A DNA stretch of 59,910 nucleotides, taken from the NCBI GenBank assembly GCA_015680685.1, contig MNCI01037805.1, positions 508,630-568,539 of the forward strand, read 5' to 3'. Below are positions 22,401-33,284 of the stretch, in pieces. This DNA is from Gnetum montanum. Its lineage: Eukaryota > Streptophyta > Gnetopsida > Gnetales > Gnetaceae. The translations under genes and the position numbers were made by a program. The notes beneath the pieces were generated by a model. The model saw only the letters and a list, made by a program, of their open reading frames with translations, was not told the DNA's origin and searched no databases. The first letter of the stretch is position 1. Every line of letters starts with the position of its first letter.

Positions 22401-22460
22401 GAATCTAAAGTTCAAAGGTGCTTGTACATAGTAGCCATAAAAGAGGAGGGAACCTAGTGG

Positions 22461-23680
22461 TTGATAGTTGATCTTGGAAGCAACACACTTTGCATGGAAC
22501 CTATTGAGAGTCTAACATGTGCCTATGTTGAAAGCATGGATGAACTAGAGCAAGTTCATCACCAACTCTCTAATGATGCAAATGATGATATCAATTGGGA
22601 AGAGTTGGAAATCCTTGAAAATTTTAAACAAGAGTCCTTAAATTTGAAAACTCTACTTATTGGCATGGAGTTTGCATTTTTGAAAAATGGCAAGTCAGTA
22701 ATAATCAATGCTAATCTTGCTCTTGAACAAAAACAAATGCTATTAAAGATGGTCAACAAATGGCCAACATTGTATCTACACTGATTTGACCATGAAGCCA
22801 AAGAGAAAGCTGTAGTGGCAATTGAACCCAAAATTAAAGTAGATCATCAAAGAGAAATCGAACAACTCCTCAAGGTGAGGTTTATCTATCCCCTTGTGGG
22901 TAGTGAGTGGGTTAGCCCACTTGTAATTATTCCAAAGAAAGGTGGCAAGTGGTAGATTTTCATCGACTTATAATTATTAAATATGATAGCATTCAAAGAT
23001 CACTTTTCATTGCCATTTGTGGATCAAGTATTAGACACTATATTTGGGCATTACTATTATAGTTTTCTAGATGGTTATAGTGGCTATAACCAAATCTCAA
23101 TTACACTAAAGGATTAGGTCAAAACTACATTCACGAGTCCCTAGGAGACTTTTGCATATTGAAAGATGCCTTTTGGTCTATGCAATGCTCTTGCAACATT
23201 TCAATGCTTCATCTTGAGCATTTTTCAACAAAAAATTAGTTGTGAAATGAAAGTCTTCATGAATGACTTCTCCACCTATGGTGCCACATTTGAGAAAGTC
23301 TTGGATCACCTTGAGCAAGTGCTCAAAAGGTATGTGGAGATGAATCTTTGGCTCAATTGGTATAAGAGCCATTTGATGGTCTAGGAGGGCATTGTACTGG
23401 GGCATAGAATTTCTCAGGCAAGGATTTAGGTGAACCCTAAAAAGATAAGGGTCATCCAAGGAATAACTTGCCAACTGAAAACTGTTAAAGATGTTTGGTC
23501 ATTCCTTGGATACATTGGCTACTACAAGTGATTGATAAATAATTTCTCTAAAATCACAAAATCGTTGGTCGATCTTACAAAGAAAGATGCTTCATTCATC
23601 TAGACCAAAGAATGTAAAAATACATTCCAGATCCTCAAGCAGAAACTTGTAGAGACTCTAATTCTATGAGCACTTGACTA
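22461..23680 (+). pseudogene. Reverse transcriptase, Element II
   Basis: The N-terminal linker is an open 107 codons (22461-22784). Fingers W-V-S-P-L-V-I-I-P-K-K-G-G lie near 22910. D-H-F-S-L-P-F-V-D-Q-V-L-D-T-I and Y-S-F-L-D-G-Y-S-G-Y-N-Q follow. The catalytic box reads F-M-N-D at 23256-23267, the first Asp of F-M-D-D changed to Asn (23262-23264). Stops include TAG at 23115-23117 and 23601-23603, both also present in Element III. The connection has V-L-G-H-R and S-F-L-G-Y-I-G-Y-Y. Confidence 0.8.
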
Positions 23681-23689
23681 ATTTAGACC

Positions 23690-24090
23690 ATTTCATATAA
23701 TGAAAGATGCATCAAATTATGCCTTAGGAGTCATGCTTACATAGTTGGATGACAAGAAACATCCATATTACATCCACTACGCAAATAAAAGCATTATGGG
23801 TGCATAGTTGAATTACACCACAATGGAGAAAGATCTAATGGTGGTGGTGTACACTCTAGAAAAGTTTAGACACTATATGCTTAAATACAAAGTGTTTGTG
23901 CACACTAACCATAGTTCCATTCTCTTCCTCATGAACAAGCCAACAGTGAGCCCCTCTATCATATGGTCATTGGTGATCTTGTAGAAGTTTAATCTTACAA
24001 TGGTAGATCGAAAGGGAATTGAGAATGTGGTCATTGATCACTTGTCTCAGTTATGATGGGATAACAAAGAGGAGGAGAGCCCACTCTCTG
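23690..24090 (+). pseudogene. RNase H domain of pol, Element II
   Basis: The frame reads D-A-S-N-Y-A-L-G-V-M-L-T, Y-I-H-Y-A, L-N-Y-T-T-M-E-K-D-L, F-R-H-Y-M-L-K-Y-K, H-T-N-H-S and D-R-K-G-I-E-N-V-V-I-D-H-L-S. TAG at 23805-23807 and TGA at 24054-24056 are shared with Element III. Confidence 0.75.
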
Positions 24091-24239
24091 ACCAATTTCC
24101 TGATGAACTTCTCTTTACAAGTGCAATAAATGAACAAGTGCTTGAGGAACGAAAATGGTATGATGACATCCTGACTTATCTTCTTACTTAAGAGATGCCA
24201 TAAGATTTGGACTATAGGAGGAAATAATAGTTTCTTTGT

Positions 24240-25450
24240 AAGGCCAAACACTTCATGGAAATCAGTGGACACCTTTATAAGGTGTGCATCATTGGCCTAG
24301 TTCATTGGTATGTACTTGGTGCTGATCAACTACGCATTCTCTAGGACACTTGTCAGGATCCTTGTGGGGGCCACTATACTAGAAGATGCACAACTATTAA
24401 GATCTTGATGGCAAGGTATTATTGGCCAACCATCTTTAGGGACACCCACCAATTTATCTGGTCTTGTGAATGCTATCAATGAGATGGTGGATTCAACTAC
24501 TAGAACCTTTCGACATATGGGGCATTGTCTTCATAGGTCCCATCACACCCATGTTAAATGAAAAGGTGTACATAATTGTTGCCATTGATTATTATAGAAA
24601 TTGGGCAAAAGTAGTAGCCGTCATTGATTGTGCATCATCTACTACTACGTGGTTTGTACAACATGTTGTAAATAGGTTTGGGATGCCACATGCACTAATT
24701 TTTGACAATGGAACCCATTTCACAGGCATCACTTTTTGCAAGCTCATGCAATGCTTAAGGGTTGAACATAAATTAATAACATCATAACACCCCCAAACCA
24801 ATGGTCAAGTAGAGATTACTAATAGGGAGATTATAAAGATCTTAATAAGAACTATTAGCAAATATAGGAGAGATTGGAGCACAAAACTCAACAATGGCCT
24901 CTAGGCCTATTGCTTAACATGGAAACTCCCTATAGGCTACCCTACCTATGAGCTAGTGTATGGAAAACTACCAACACTTCTTATTAAATTTGAGCTCTGT
25001 ACACTTTCAACAACATGTGATCTAGATCTTGACTTAAGTCTAGCACAAAGAGAACAATTGATCAACCTTAATGTGCTAAATGATAACCAATTAGTGGTCC
25101 TATCCTTAAATGAAGTGCATAAGGCATTTAACAAAAAGCACCATGACCTTAGAATAGGAAAAGTAAAATTTCAACTTGGAGATAAGGTTCTCTACTGGAA
25201 CCCCACACATGTACCTCAAAAGATAAAGTTCTAGACATTGTGGAAAGGATATTATATCATTCATGAAATTTTTCCTTTTGGGGCCATGTTAATTTACAAA
25301 CTTGAGAGACCAAACAAAAAGCAACTAGACAACATGTAATAAGTAAAACCTTTCCACTAACCTAAGCAAGCTAGTGCAACAAATGTCTCATGGATGGATG
25401 ATCACACTCAATTTTTTGGATCTTGTCCTTACAACTTAGTCATGGGGGAT
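24240..25450 (+). pseudogene. Integrase, Element II
   Basis: The zinc domain (D-T-C-Q-D-P-C-G-G-H-Y...C-E-C-Y-Q) spans about 24340-24480, with the first His lost. About 36 bp are missing between 24489 and 24490 relative to Element I. The first catalytic Asp reads Val (W-G-I-V-F-I-G-P, 24527-24529). The second (F-D-N-G-T-H-F, 24704-24706) and the Glu (Q-V-E-I-T, 24813-24815) are kept. The C-terminal part has G-D-K-V-L-Y-W-N-P and ends near N-L-V-M-G-D-M-D at about 25460. It is inactive. Confidence 0.8.
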
Positions 25451-27450
25451 ATGGACATTCATGCTAACCATTATAGTGGCTCCTTAATTTTTCATCTTTT
25501 TGTTTTTCACATTTTTTATTTTTACTTTATTAATTTTTCCCAAATTTTGTTTTACAACATCGTTAGTATATTTTATTTTTCCTCAATAATTTACAATTTC
25601 TTTTATCTTTTTCTTTATTATTGGTGTGAATTTTTCTTATCTTCTAATAAAAGTGCTTTATTTCCAATAGGACATAGTGATGCTATAACTATTTGCTAAT
25701 GGTGGTTTGTACTTAACATTTTTGATTGCTAATGTTTGGTTTATATTTTTAAATTTTGATGCCTGATAACTAAGATTGTTTTTTTTTCATGGAATAGGTT
25801 GTGAGTCCATGTCATTCACCCATCCACAAACTCTATGGCTTTTTTGGTTTTGGCAATATGAGGTCCCTTTTCATTAATAAAACCTAAATGAACTTATGAC
25901 CTTGGTAGTTTCTAGACTTGGAAAGGATTTAAAGGTTTGAAAAGGGTGGGCCTTCAAGGGGATTTAAAGCTCTTTGTACCTCTTTACTTGCTTGAGTGCA
26001 TGTGTGTTTTCATGGATTTCTTACCATTTCGTGTCAACCAATAATAGGAAGTTGAATAAGTTTTTGCATGGTGTGGTTCTCATCCAAAAACTCAAAAAAA
26101 AAAAAAAAAAGAAAAAAAAAGAAAAAAAACTTGATGGGAATTGAAAGCATACCCCTTAGAAAAAATAAATGAGCTACAAGCACTAGTTATGGGACTAGAA
26201 AGACGTGTTACCCATGCTTGAAGGTCCCTCTAACTAAGGCCCTTTCTAACTTCCTGCTTCTCTTTTCTTCTCAAATAAGGAACAAGGGTTGTCTGTGGAA
26301 GCATTCTTGTGTCTCAAGAGGATGGAGTGGTCCTAGAGTGGTGATGCAAAGTCATTGAAAGTGGTTGATTTTGGCCTAGACTAAGGTTGGGCTTTATTGG
26401 ATCATTTAATCATGAAACTCACAAGGGACTTCTGTGACCATGATTGAGATATCCATTCCTTTTTCCATCTCATCCATCAATGCTCTCCATAACTCACCTC
26501 ACTGCTAGTTTTCATGTTTCTATTTCATGTCTTAGTTTGATGTGTTAAAATTCCTAAATAGATTCTTTGGATAAGGTCCTTAATGTTTCGTAACCATTAA
26601 TCAACTATGGGACCCATAGACTCCTTAGTTGAGGTTATGCATTGGCAAAAAGGGCATGAGCTGCTATGGGGAGGATCCACTTATATATCTGATGGTTTGG
26701 CTAGTTAAGCTTCCTACTCTTACATGTTGTCGTAATCAAATCTTTCATGTACTTCATCGTGCATACAACTATGTGTTTCTTAAGGCATTCTTCTTCATCA
26801 AATGTTATTCTCAACTCATTTCTCTATTTTTTGAACTTCAACACCATCTTCTAATATTTTCATCATGTTCTTGGCTTTTCGGGCCTCCATTTGATCCAAA
26901 TTTTATTCAAAAACTCATCTTTCATTACTTTTGACAAAGTTAATAGTGGGCAATAGCCGCATTGACTAGACCCAGTTGATGTAGTGCAAAAATCCTATTA
27001 AAACCCCCAACACTTTGAAATTTTTTGTCATTTGCTTCAAAATGAGAGGGGAGTTTTTCCAATTTTCTAGAGCCCATAACTTTCATGTCATTTGTCAAAT
27101 CACTCTGTTCTTTGATCTTGTAGCTATTGGAGGTAAGCTCTTTATTGTGGGGTCCACAACCCTTAAGGTTTATGATGAAAACTTTTTAAAATTTTTCTAA
27201 CTCCCCTAAAGGGTTAATGAATAGAATAACATTAAACCATCAATTTTTGAGAGTTTAACTCTTCCAACAAACTTCAGTAAACCTAAAATTAATTATTAAT
27301 ATTAAAATAAAAATAAAATAATAATTGAAATAATCAATCATGCCATGATCATAACTTAACTAGGTGTAACTGCCCAAAGAGATAAGGTATCCTAATTATT
27401 TTAAGTTACATAATTAATGCTAACCCTTGGTCATGTTGTGATCACATATG
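25451..27450 (+). other. Noncoding spacer between pol and accessory frame, Element II
   Basis: A T-rich stretch (25490-25660), a run of A broken by G (26094-26131) and unstructured sequence. Parts match Elements I (4130-4500) and III (39600-40550). A block near 26960 (ttgactagacccagttgatgtag) resembles the GGCC units of U3. The 101-codon frame at 26629 has no motif and is not conserved as coding. Confidence 0.5.
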
Positions 27451-28420
27451 ACATCAAGACTGAAATGGTTGCAAGAAGAAGGACCATCATAACCAAGGGA
27501 GAAATGACTCAAAGTTGGAAAGGAATAGTAGGAACAAGATTAGGAGCATGCAGTAGAAACTCATGTAACAAGACCTCTTCAAGAGGAGCTTAAAGTGAAA
27601 TCTTTTTGACAAATTCTTGAAGAAGAGGTTGTGATTGAATAATCCCAAAGAGGATAGGCACCAGGGCCCATACCAAGACTTGAAATCACATTGACATAAG
27701 CCTACCTTGACATGATAAGGCCTCATGATATCTACTACTCAATTCTCCAAGAATTGAACTTTGGGCCATTCTTGGAAAATGCTCCACTAGAAGTCAAAAC
27801 ACAGTTCCAAAACTCTCCCATGTGGCCAATCATCACTTCCAGTGAGGAGTGATACATAGGAGAGACATATCTCTTCTAGAATAGCAGAAAGGCAGGAGCA
27901 ATTGTGAGAATTAAGGACATTAAAGTGTTCTACTCGATAAAAGTTATTGCACAAGTTCTTGGTTTGCCTAATTTTCACACCCATTTGGTAAATCTTTTCA
28001 TGCATCTAGACCCAAAGGAAAAAAGGGAGTGGACCTAGTGATGTTATGGGGTTGACCACAAGGAGTTTGATGCACTCACACGGGTGAAGTACATATACTT
28101 CAAGATAGTAGCTTATCATCTTAATTTGATGGTGAGGCCTAGCAAGGTGACCGCTTTCTCCACCTAAGCATGTGTCACTTTATGTAAACATTTCCTATTA
28201 ACCTTCCATAGTTAATATATCAGGAGATAGAAAAGTGTTTTAAAAAAATGAACATGGAAGAAAAACCCTACCATTTCCATGCCTTATTAGAGAACTCTGT
28301 AAGAGGGCATGGATAGTCTGCTATGCCAATGACACAATGAAGCATACTTCCATCACCTCTTGGTCTAAGATGATGAAAGAAAAGACCCCTGCCATGTCCA
28401 AAGAAGATGAGTAACAATCG
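27451..28420 (+). pseudogene. Accessory gene, N-terminal domain, Element II
   Basis: The translated frame from about 27740 reads L-Q-E-L-N-F-G-P-F-L-E-N-A-P, N-S-P-M-W-P-I-I-T, Y-I-G-E-T-Y-L-F, V-I-A-Q-V-L-G-L-P-N-F, then Y-H-L-N-L-M-V-R-P-S-K-V and a proline-rich end near 28430. Element III (44850-45570) and the minus-strand relic at 6690-7890 share these phrases, so this was a real protein. It resembles PF20167 from memory. It sits where Athila elements have their env-like frame, but no signal peptide or membrane segment is visible. Function unknown. Confidence 0.65.
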
Positions 28421-30290
28421 CCACCTCCACCACCTACTTAGGAAATAATGTCGAATGCCTATGTAGCCATTGAGCGCTTGCACGAAATTTGAGAGCAACT
28501 CTTGCATGAGCAAAAGTAGTAACCAGAAATAAGTGGTGGGGATCCATCTATGTACCATCCTGCAATGAGTCACCTCCATGAAGTGGCTTGAATAATTAGT
28601 TAGATTGAGTAATGTGAGTCAATATTCTCAACCCAAAGAACATAGTTGCCCACAAGGTGAAATCCTAGTGTCCAAGAGGTAACAATGTCTCTCTTACAAC
28701 AATAGTAATTCTTAAAAATCTTTGGGAATGTTGTTGTCTTTTTGGTATGGTTGGAGGAGGGTGAAGGAAAAATTGTCTTGGAGATGTAGCAACAAGGGCA
28801 AGAGACCATAGTGGAAGTGGTTATTGATCAGGTCATGAAAGTATTGAATGCACTTGTAGCATCTTTTGTAGACATTTCTACACTCAAATATGTGCATAGA
28901 TCCGTAGGAACTATTAGTGCCCAATTGAGTGTAGCTTAGCTTGAGGAATTGCTGGACTAACTGGTGGGAACTAGGCAATTGATTCTAGATATCTTTGATT
29001 TTTTTGGATAACATCACTGTAACCCAGTCAAAACTACTTAATTAAAGGACAAATGCATCATTCTAGAAGGGCTACTCAAAATGTCTTAAGCACAAAACTA
29101 ATGCTTGACTAGGGAGGTTGCCGAAGTAAGAGCCTAGCCTATTAATCCCATGCTTCTCAATCCTACACTAATAAGAGATGAAGCTTTTCAATAGCTTTAA
29201 GATAGACTTAAATAGGTTGAGGTGGGGATGGTGATAGCTATCTTTGACTAGTCCATGGTTGAGGCCAAAATGTATTCAGTTCAAAAGGACTTGATCCAAA
29301 TGTGTCTAGAGAATGAGATGTTGACTGTAGAAAATCATCACCTATGAAATGTTGATGTGTAGAAATAGAAAATGCAAGAATTCATCCATCAACAATAGGA
29401 GCAGCTAGCTAGGGTGAACACTGAGCTCAAGATATTATAGTGGAGAATAGAAATTTATATATGGAGAAAGTTTGGGCTTTACTCTAAGAATCTGTGATTT
29501 AGATTGTCACTTGGAAGAATAAGGCTCTCAAATTTGAGAGAATTAAGAACCACTACATAGATTAGATTGGCCTATAGAAGGAAGTTAATGAAAAACATAT
29601 CCAAATGGCTAAGGTAAAAGTCAATGAGACCCTCTAGCAACTTTGGTAAGGAAAAGAGATGTGGCAACTTATCATTGATGGGATAGATGCCTACAAAAAA
29701 GTGGAGATCCAAGAGATGACCGAATACATGGAGCGTTCCAATCTTCAATATGAAAACCTGATAATGCTGATTCCTAGACGACCATAGTCAGAGTTGTAAA
29801 AGTAGTTGGCCAACTTGTACTTTCTGTATGAGGTAGAGTTTAAGCACCATAAGGAAACCAAGAAAAAGCTTGAGACTAAAAATGTTGAACCTGATGTTCT
29901 TAGGGAAATATTCACCAATCAAAGATCAACTGCTGAGAACTTGGCCAAAAAAAATGAATGATTACTAGGAGCTACAGAATGCAATTAGGACATTTAACAT
30001 TGAATGCAAACAACTTGCTACCTAGTTTGTTGATGTCAAGGAGCTATTCCCAAGAATCCCCTATCCTTAGGACATGTCCATTTTGGCCCACATTAGTGAA
30101 GCTACGTGGACCATGCAAGATTCTAGGAGTAAGGGGAAGAAGATGAAAGCATTGTTGGATTCTTTCCATATTCCATCGTCAATTACAGCCATAGAAGGAT
30201 AACCATAATAGCCTCAACCACCACATGTTCTTGAAGTAAGAGAAGGTCCTTCCGAGTCTCAAGAGCCTCCATTTCCTAGGACCATTTAAT
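28421..30290 (+). pseudogene. Accessory gene, coiled-coil C-terminal part, Element II
   Basis: Frames through 29240-29430 read K-M-Y-S-V-Q-K-D-L-I-Q-M, L-E-N-E-M-L-T-V-E-N-H-H-L and E-Q-L-A-R-V-N-T-E-L-K, with Leu spaced as in coiled coils. Many TAG codons replace Gln. It ends near 30290 with Ser-rich sequence. Element III has the same segment (45600-47180). Confidence 0.55.
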
Positions 30291-30514
30291 CTTCTTCATC
30301 ATCTTCATGCCATCAAAGGAATAGTATTTGTTAATTTTATCTTGGTTTTTAATTTTGTAGCCTTGAACACCAAAAGAATTTTATAATGATTGTATATCCG
30401 TACACTTAGGTACTTAGTGTTTGTTTGTGTTTGTTTATGTTTGTTGTATGTTTATCATCAGTCAGTAATTCCATACCTTCCCAAATTTGTAAAGAACTCG
30501 AGGATGCGTTTTCA

Positions 30515-30530
30515 TTTAGTCATGGGGGTA
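30515..30530 (+). other. Polypurine tract, Element II
   Basis: tttagtcatgggggta, identical to the tract of Element I, directly before the 3' LTR. Confidence 0.85.
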
Positions 30531-31994
30531 TGATGAATCATAAATGGGTTGCATTGATTAGGCCTTGTTAACTAGGCCTTGTCAACTAGGCCCCTTCGAT
30601 GCATGATTTGATGCCTTAACATGGCCTCATCGACATAGTGTCTATTTTCACCTAGAAATATGTGCTCACCTATCATGTTTATGACATGTCTTGTCATAGT
30701 TGTAGTGGAGCTCTTGTAGTTTTGTCATTTGAAAGTAAGGATAGGAGTTAAGAGTGTACGAAGCTTTATTCAAACATTGTTGTACTTGAGCAGAGGAGTG
30801 TGTGTGGCAATAAAGATGAGCTTTTTGATAAACCTTGCAGTAGTTTGAAATAGATTAATTATTTATTTATGTATTTAATGTTTCATGCAATTTCCTTTAA
30901 TGCTATAAGTAATTAAACTCAATTAATTGAGATGAAATAAGAATTAATTAAGCAAATAACTACAACTAGTTCGAGCATGTGCATGACACTTGGTAATCCC
31001 AGTAATGCTTAACATTTGGTAACCTAGTAGCATTATATGTTGATGAGTCATGAATTGGTGGCTGCGATATCACACCCATGATATCGCGTATGCGATATCG
31101 CAGCCTATCTCCTCATCTATAAATAAGAGGTAGGCAGTTTTGGTAAGAGTCAGTTTTTTTGTTTTAAGTTTTCTTTAAGTTTTAAGTATTAAGGTAGGGA
31201 CTTTTTGTTAGTTTTTCCTCTCAACCCTTTCTCCCAGTGCATGCCCACAGTGTGATGATTATAATTGTATGGCATCCTTATTCAAGTGTGACGTACTTGG
31301 ACACGCACATGACCGGCAATAAAGATTGAGATTACTTCATCATTGCAACATCCACTTAGCTTAATNAGATTCTCTCTCATCCTCTCTCTCTCCTAGCTTA
31401 GTTAATATTATTTCCCATCATACCCAGGAGTAGCATTAGTGTAGGAACACATCATACACCTCACTCTGGACTAAACCATACGTGACAAAGCTAATACTAG
31501 TCCAGTTGGGAAGATAATGAATTGCGATCTATGAGTAACTATCTAGATACCACAACTAGCTCAGTTGCGGAGTTTGACTGGATCTTGCGTGAAATGCTCG
31601 TATTCATATGGTTGAGTGTAGGGGTACCTCGCCACTCATCATATGTGTTCAAGATGTGTATGGAAAGTGTGATCGGATGCTTATGTTAGAATTAGTTAGA
31701 CATTGGTTAGTTAGGCTAAATTAGTAATTAAATTACTTCATCCCTTTCATCTTTTATTTTAAGCACCCAAAATATAAAACACAAAAATAATAAAAATCAT
31801 ATGCCTTGATTACACTTAACCATACCTTTGCATATCACAAGTGTAATTGGGAAGACAACAAATTACTATTAGGACAAATTTACTTCCTAGAGGCTAGTGT
31901 ACCAGAAGACATAGAGTTCACAGAATTCAATTGGATCATGCGTGAATGCTTAGTGATTTGTATGGTTGAGTGTAGGGGTATTTGCCACTCATTA
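30531..31994 (+). repeat. 3' LTR of Element II, interrupted
   Basis: It starts TGATGAATC after the polypurine tract and ends CTCATTA (one change from CTCATCA), followed by CAAGG. Without the solo LTR and its duplication it is 858 bp, matching the 860-bp 5' LTR. Three 14-bp GGCC units lie at 30558, 30572 and 30586. Confidence 0.9.
31041..31641 (+). mobile_element. Solo LTR nested in the 3' LTR of Element II
   Basis: 601 bp from TGATGAG to CTCATCA, flanked by TATGT at 31036-31040 and 31642-31646. GATATC occurs at 31066, 31080 and 31094, exactly 14 bp apart, and TATAAATA at 31118-31125. AATAAAGATTGAG lies near 31319. One N is at 31366. It is shorter than the other LTRs of this group (839-1046 bp). 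Confidence 0.9.
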
Positions 31995-32259
31995 CAAGGT
32001 TTTAGTAAAAAAGCAAGAAAAGTGTTTAAGTGTGAGGTAGAAAATGGTTATTGGAGATAGGACAATAAGAAGGCCTAGCATCCCATATGTTATGGAATGT
32101 TGGTCTAGAGCATGTATTGAGAGCCAATTGTAAGGCAACTACCCATGGAGCATGTAGTGAAAGCCCTTTCCTACTTTGGCTTTTAGATGAGTTTAGATTT
32201 CTCACTAGTGGACTTTCTATGCATTCCAATGTTTGGGGTGGCTTCTATGAATGTGCCTC
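31995..32259 (+). other. Continuation of the sequence interrupted by Element II
   Basis: CAAGG (31995-31999) is the right target duplication; 32000-32259 continues what stops at 18794, probably 3' sequence of Element 0. No gene is visible. Element III begins at 32260 (left flank gcctc). Confidence 0.5.
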
Positions 32260-33125
32260 TAATGAATCATGGATTGGTTACATCGATTGGGCCCCACTGA
32301 CTAGGCCTTGTCAACTAGGCCTTGTTGATGCATGATTTGATGTGTTGACATGGCCCTATCAATGTAGTGTTAGCTTTTGGCTATAAATATGCGCTCTCCT
32401 ATCATTTCTTGTTAAAGAGTAGTATAGCTTTTGTAGTTTCTTTTCTCTAGAGTTAGAATATTTCCCAAATGCCCATAGCAGGAGTCATTGAGTATATAGA
32501 TCTTTATTTGAGCACTATTGTACTTGAGCACGGTAGTATGTGTGGCAATAAAGATGAGATTTTTGATAAATCTTGTAGCACTATAGCTAGATTAAGTATT
32601 TTTTCATGAATTTAATGTTTTATGCAATTTTACTTAATGATTTAAAGTAATTAAGCTAAAGTAAGCCAACTAGGTTAAATAGTAATTAAGTAAGTACATA
32701 AGTACGACCACTTCAAGCATGCGCATGATGCTTGGTAATCCCATAAACGCTTAATGTTTGGTAACCTAGCGGCATTAGACGTGTTTAGGATGTGTACAAA
32801 AAGTAGGACTAGATACTTATGTTAGGATTAGTTAGAGATTAATTAATTAGTTAGATTAAATTAGCCATTAAATTACTTCATTTTTTATTTTAAGGACCAG
32901 AAATATAAAACATAAAATAATAAAAATCATATGCCTCGATTACACTTAACCTTACCTTTGTACATCACGAGTGTAATTGGGAAGACAACGAATGACTGTT
33001 AGGGCAATTTCACTTTCTTAGAGGCCAGTGTACTAGAAGATAAGGAGTCCATGAAATTCGATTGAATCACACATGAACACTTAGTTATTCGTATGATTGA
33101 GCATAGGGGTATTTTCCACTCATCA
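32260..33125 (+). repeat. 5' LTR of Element III
   Basis: 866 bp, from taatgaatcat (one change from tgatgaatcat) to CTCATCA. Three 14-bp units lie at 32287, 32301 and 32315, TATAAATA at 32382-32389, and AATAAAGATGAG near 32546. It resembles both LTRs of Element II along its length. Confidence 0.85.
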
Positions 33126-33126
33126 T

Positions 33127-33144
33127 TGGCACCATTATCGGGGA
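33127..33144 (+). other. Primer-binding site, tRNA-Asp type, Element III
   Basis: tggcaccattatcgggga. It differs from the tRNA-Asp complement at four sites, all transitions (three G-to-A, one C-to-T). Confidence 0.75.
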
Positions 33145-33284
33145 CTCGTTTTGTCTAAAATATGTGCTATCTAAGTTCAGTGAACATCATTAACATCATT
33201 GGACAAACCCTAAGGTCACAATCATCCTCACAATAAATATAATCACATAAGCACATTGATATCCTCTTTGTATTGGAAAATATC

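Larger units (their letters stand above)
18800..31994 (+). mobile_element. Element II: complete Athila-like retrotransposon with CAAGG target duplication
   Basis: Both LTRs are present (18800-19659 and 30531-31994), flanked by CAAGG at 18795-18799 and 31995-31999. Inside are a tRNA-Asp-type primer site, gag, protease, RT, RNase H, integrase, about 2 kb of noncoding sequence, an accessory coiled-coil frame and a polypurine tract. A solo LTR of 601 bp plus a 5-bp duplication lies in the 3' LTR. The two LTRs differ at many positions by eye, so the insertion is old. RT has F-M-N-D and integrase has lost its first Asp, so it is inactive. Confidence 0.9.

Noticed and set aside
26629-26934. 101-codon frame in the spacer of Element II
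   Set aside because: The aligned spacer of Element III does not keep it open and no motif is visible.
31041-31641. Duplicate LTR as part of a tandem element
   Set aside because: It has its own TATGT duplication and different U3, so it is an independent nested insertion.
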